64,000 bases of DNA. It comes from Astropecten irregularis (taxonomy: Eukaryota; Echinodermata; Asteroidea; Paxillosida; Astropectinidae). The notes under the pieces were generated by a model. It did not search any database and had not been told where the DNA came from. It saw only the letters and a program-made list of their open reading frames with translations. Positions within the stretch are counted from its first letter, which is position 1. Each line of letters begins with the position of its first letter. The translations under genes and the position numbers were made by a program. The stretch spans positions 19,871,046 to 19,935,045 of the forward strand of contig OZ020255.1 in NCBI GenBank assembly GCA_963971285.1, given 5' to 3'. Positions 61,600 to 64,000 of this stretch are shown piece by piece.

Positions 61600-62242
61600 A
61601 CATCCCCAAATGCATCTCCATGACTTAATGATGACGTAAATTTTCATTACTCTTTTATGGGAAGAAAGGGTTGTCAAATTGTTGGTTTTTATGCCAGTCA
61701 TGTTCATTTGATTACTTTTCGTCTCTCAAATGGATCAAGAGGTCTGATTGTGTAAACGATGTTGTGTGTGTTTCTCCTCTACACCCGGTTGATGCATGGG
61801 GAATTTGCTTTTCTATTCCAGCATCGAAGTGTGTAATATTGGAGCTTTGCTTTGAGCTGAAATCCGGATTTAACAAGGGGGGAAATGGATCCATTAACCA
61901 GCTTGGCTTCCGGGCTTACTGGGGTAATTTCTTCATTCGCTCGTTTTGCTGCATTATATAGCGAGAGCCGTGCGTCATTACAGTGACGCACGTAAGCGTT
62001 TTAAGGGTGCTGATGTGACTAAAACATATTGATGAAGTCAGCATGTTATGCTCTTTAGGGCATTAAGAATCTTTTTGTGATTTTTGTTTCTTTGTTTGCT
62101 TTAATTTCTGGGTTGTTTACATTTGGTTTATTTGCTTATATAGTTTTGTTTGTTTGTTTTTATTGAAGGGGTTTTTTTTTTATCTTTTGGTTCTAACGAC
62201 CAACACGGGACGATCGACTCGAGTGCAGAAAGCTGCTATACC
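61600..62242. other. no gene recognised
   Basis: A palindrome-like GTGCGTCATTACAGTGACGCAC (arms GTGCGTCA and TGACGCAC, 61970-61991) is present; each arm includes TGACG, the half-site of a CRE/AP-1-type element. No gene was recognised. Confidence 0.5.
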
Positions 62243-62302
62243 GTAGCTGCTGTTGTTGTTGCTAATAATGTTGTTGCTGCTGTTGCTGCTTCTGTTGTTA
62301 TC
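62243..62302. repeat. short CTG/GTT tract
   Basis: GCTGCTGTTGTTGTTGCT, then AATAATG, then more GTTGCTGCT units; same orientation as the larger arrays. Confidence 0.85.
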
Positions 62303-62304
62303 AC

Positions 62305-63400
62305 ATAAATTCAACTCAACAGCAACACGTTCTGTAAAGGTGAGACCTCTTGCGGCGCCATGAGTACAGTCTGTGCAAGCAATCGAAATGGGCGTCCAAG
62401 TTCCGTTCGGCTCCGTGTATACCACGCAGCCGGAAGCCAGCCACTTACTTTGGACTGGAACTGTACCTTTCAGCTTTCTGAAGCGTGGGACTTGGTTCTG
62501 GTTAATGGCCTTTCTCGATCTACTTACATGTTATCGTTGAGGTCACTTATCTCTATAGTTACCCCCCTTAAAATATATCTATGTAAAACCATCATGGAGG
62601 AGGAAAGTTGCTCCTAGCTTCTCCAACCATCCAATGGTCTGGTTATCTCCGCTTTAATCCTACCCGCCAGAAAACGGATCAGCCGCGAAATGCAATGATT
62701 CACAGGCCGGATTCTCCGCACCGTAACTCCGGAGCGCACGAGTTCGCCGCCCGGTGCCGTGACTAGAGTCCAGGCCCCCGGTATCAAAATCATATCGACT
62801 CAGCTCAGTTCCGTCCCATGTACGAGGCGTAAGTCAAGGACACGCCGTCAAAACACGTGTCTTCCACCGCCGGGCCGTAATGAAAATCAATGGGTGCTGA
62901 CGGAGAGGTCCTAGCAATGCGATGTGGCAATCATTATATACGATGTGAACAGAACAAGCTGGAAAAGCCATCGAGGAGGCAATCGCTATCAATATTCATT
63001 ATTTCAACAAGAGATCTGAGTGGAAATAGTGCATGCATCCTGTGTAGACACTTAAAGCTATGACCTCTTTGACATTTTGATTCAGGCACTTTCATCAAGT
63101 GCAACATTGCCAAGTTACCCTTTATGGAACATTCTCCATACAGGGTCCCTCGAGCAATCTAGGCAGAACATTCCTGAATCTGTCAAAATCCAACACTGTG
63201 TCGTTTCACTTTGTCAAACTGTCTAAACCTTCTGGCTAAAGAACTTTTGATGCCTCAATTTGCCCAAGTCCTACACCACACAAAGAGCATTCGGCTTGTT
63301 CGTTGAAATTAAAGCCAAGCTCAAGCTCGGTCAGCTAGGTTCACCATGAATAAAGAAGTGGTGTCTCTAGTTGTCTCTCCAGACCTCAAACCATCAAGGG
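62305..63400. other. no gene recognised
   Basis: GC-richer at 62630-62890 without a recognisable exon. No repeat boundary was seen. Confidence 0.45.
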
Positions 63401-63401
63401 G

Positions 63402-63560
63402 TTGATTTCACAAAACTTACCGTAACCTACTATCAATCGTAGGACTTGTGATGCATTACAGCCCCACGTAGATTTCGAAGGATACGATGGGTTATCCTTC
63501 GTATCTCGAGTTACGATCGATCGTATAGGGCTCCGTATATCGACCTAGGGTCCACCAACG
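63402..63560. mobile_element. possible terminus of a Harbinger/ISL2EU-type MITE
   Basis: GGGGTTGATTTCACAAAACT followed by alternating TACGATCGATCGTA-type words resembles MITE ends common in marine invertebrate genomes (family resemblance recalled, not searched). It contains a perfect 9-bp-arm hairpin, CGAAGGATA/TATCCTTCG, at 63476-63501. No matching right terminus is visible before the window ends, so this may be a solo end or the element may be degraded. Confidence 0.3.
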
Positions 63561-64000
63561 GTACAAACTATGGGTGGTGGCTTAGGTCACAATCTCAATA
63601 TCAGTGTTTTATTACATGTATTATGAAAGGCATGATGCAAATTAATTATCTGCTACGCAATGATTCACAAAGATCTGAAATGTTTAGCTTTAACTCATTT
63701 GGCTCCAATCATTGATGTCTCCAATGGTTGAAGTTGGCATAATCAAACAAATTTACTGATCGCTTTGTAACCACGCGTTGGTGCATGCACCATAACTTAT
63801 CTGAAGCCTACAAGAAATACAAACATGGAGCTATTATTCATAGCTCCGTAATCCAAGCCTAGTTAATCGTCAATTTTTCATTTCAAGAAGTACACGAACC
63901 ATGCATGCAATAACGGCAAGCTTAGTTTGGCTACAAAACCAAAAGCTCATAACCATAGTCTCTTCAAACTTTGCAAAACTTTTCAACGTGTGCGTATGCA
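63561..64000. other. no gene recognised
   Basis: AT-rich DNA to the window edge; no structure seen. Confidence 0.5.

Noticed and set aside
1..64000. CRISPR array, phage, operon or bacterial defence system
   Set aside because: No spacer-repeat arrays, ribosome binding sites, gene packing or prokaryotic protein families; features are those of animal non-coding DNA.

Overview
This looks like a 64 kb piece of an animal nuclear genome that is almost entirely non-coding. There is no bacterial-style gene packing, and the longest open frames are low-complexity or too short to be whole genes. The DNA is AT-leaning and full of decayed transposons, tRNA-derived SINE-like sequences, terminal-inverted-repeat (MITE-type) elements and microsatellites. 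The octamer-like word TAGGCCTA recurs (for example near 3,520, 20,990, 24,137, 44,890 and 45,010). Together with DIRS-type and piggyBac-like relics this recalls echinoid and other marine invertebrate deuterostome genomes. That placement is inference; no diagnostic gene is present.

Layout. 0-10 kb: unique-looking sequence with a degenerate 11-bp minisatellite (2.3-2.8 kb). 10.5-13 kb: three MITEs in a row, one with a perfect 8-bp target duplication (hAT-like), one flanked by TTAA and one 125-bp mini-element. 14.3-14.6 kb: a possible small exon and a TATA/Inr pair. 15.3-16.1 kb: a large CTG-rich array. 26.2-28 kb: a composite MITE and two SINE-like copies. 30.7 kb: a second copy of the TTAA element. 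33.5 kb: the best candidate for a real gene start, a minus-strand first coding exon with a signal-peptide-like N terminus ending in a consensus GTAAGT donor. 35 kb: a 19-bp minisatellite of GAACGTTC palindromes. 39-42 kb: a protein-like open frame with a sumoylation-type motif and two more CTG-type arrays. 44.7 kb: a LINE reverse transcriptase relic. 47.5-47.9 kb: a possible ShKT-type exon and a perfect 27-bp palindrome next to 12 G. 49 kb: the clearest tRNA-derived SINE. 55.8 kb: a MITE whose arms contain a CGGCTC hexamer repeat. 57.7-58.3 kb: a decayed DIRS-like reverse transcriptase/RNase H. 61-62 kb: more CTG/GTT arrays.

How it fits together: the window is best read as intron and/or intergenic DNA around one or more genes whose other exons lie mainly outside it. 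If the 33.5 kb exon is real, its gene runs towards lower coordinates and much of the first 33 kb could be its first intron. I found no rRNA, no intact tRNA gene, no CRISPR and no coherent multi-gene system. Exon calls are low-confidence because they rest on splice-site shape and short motifs only; the repeat calls rest on direct sequence symmetry and are much firmer.
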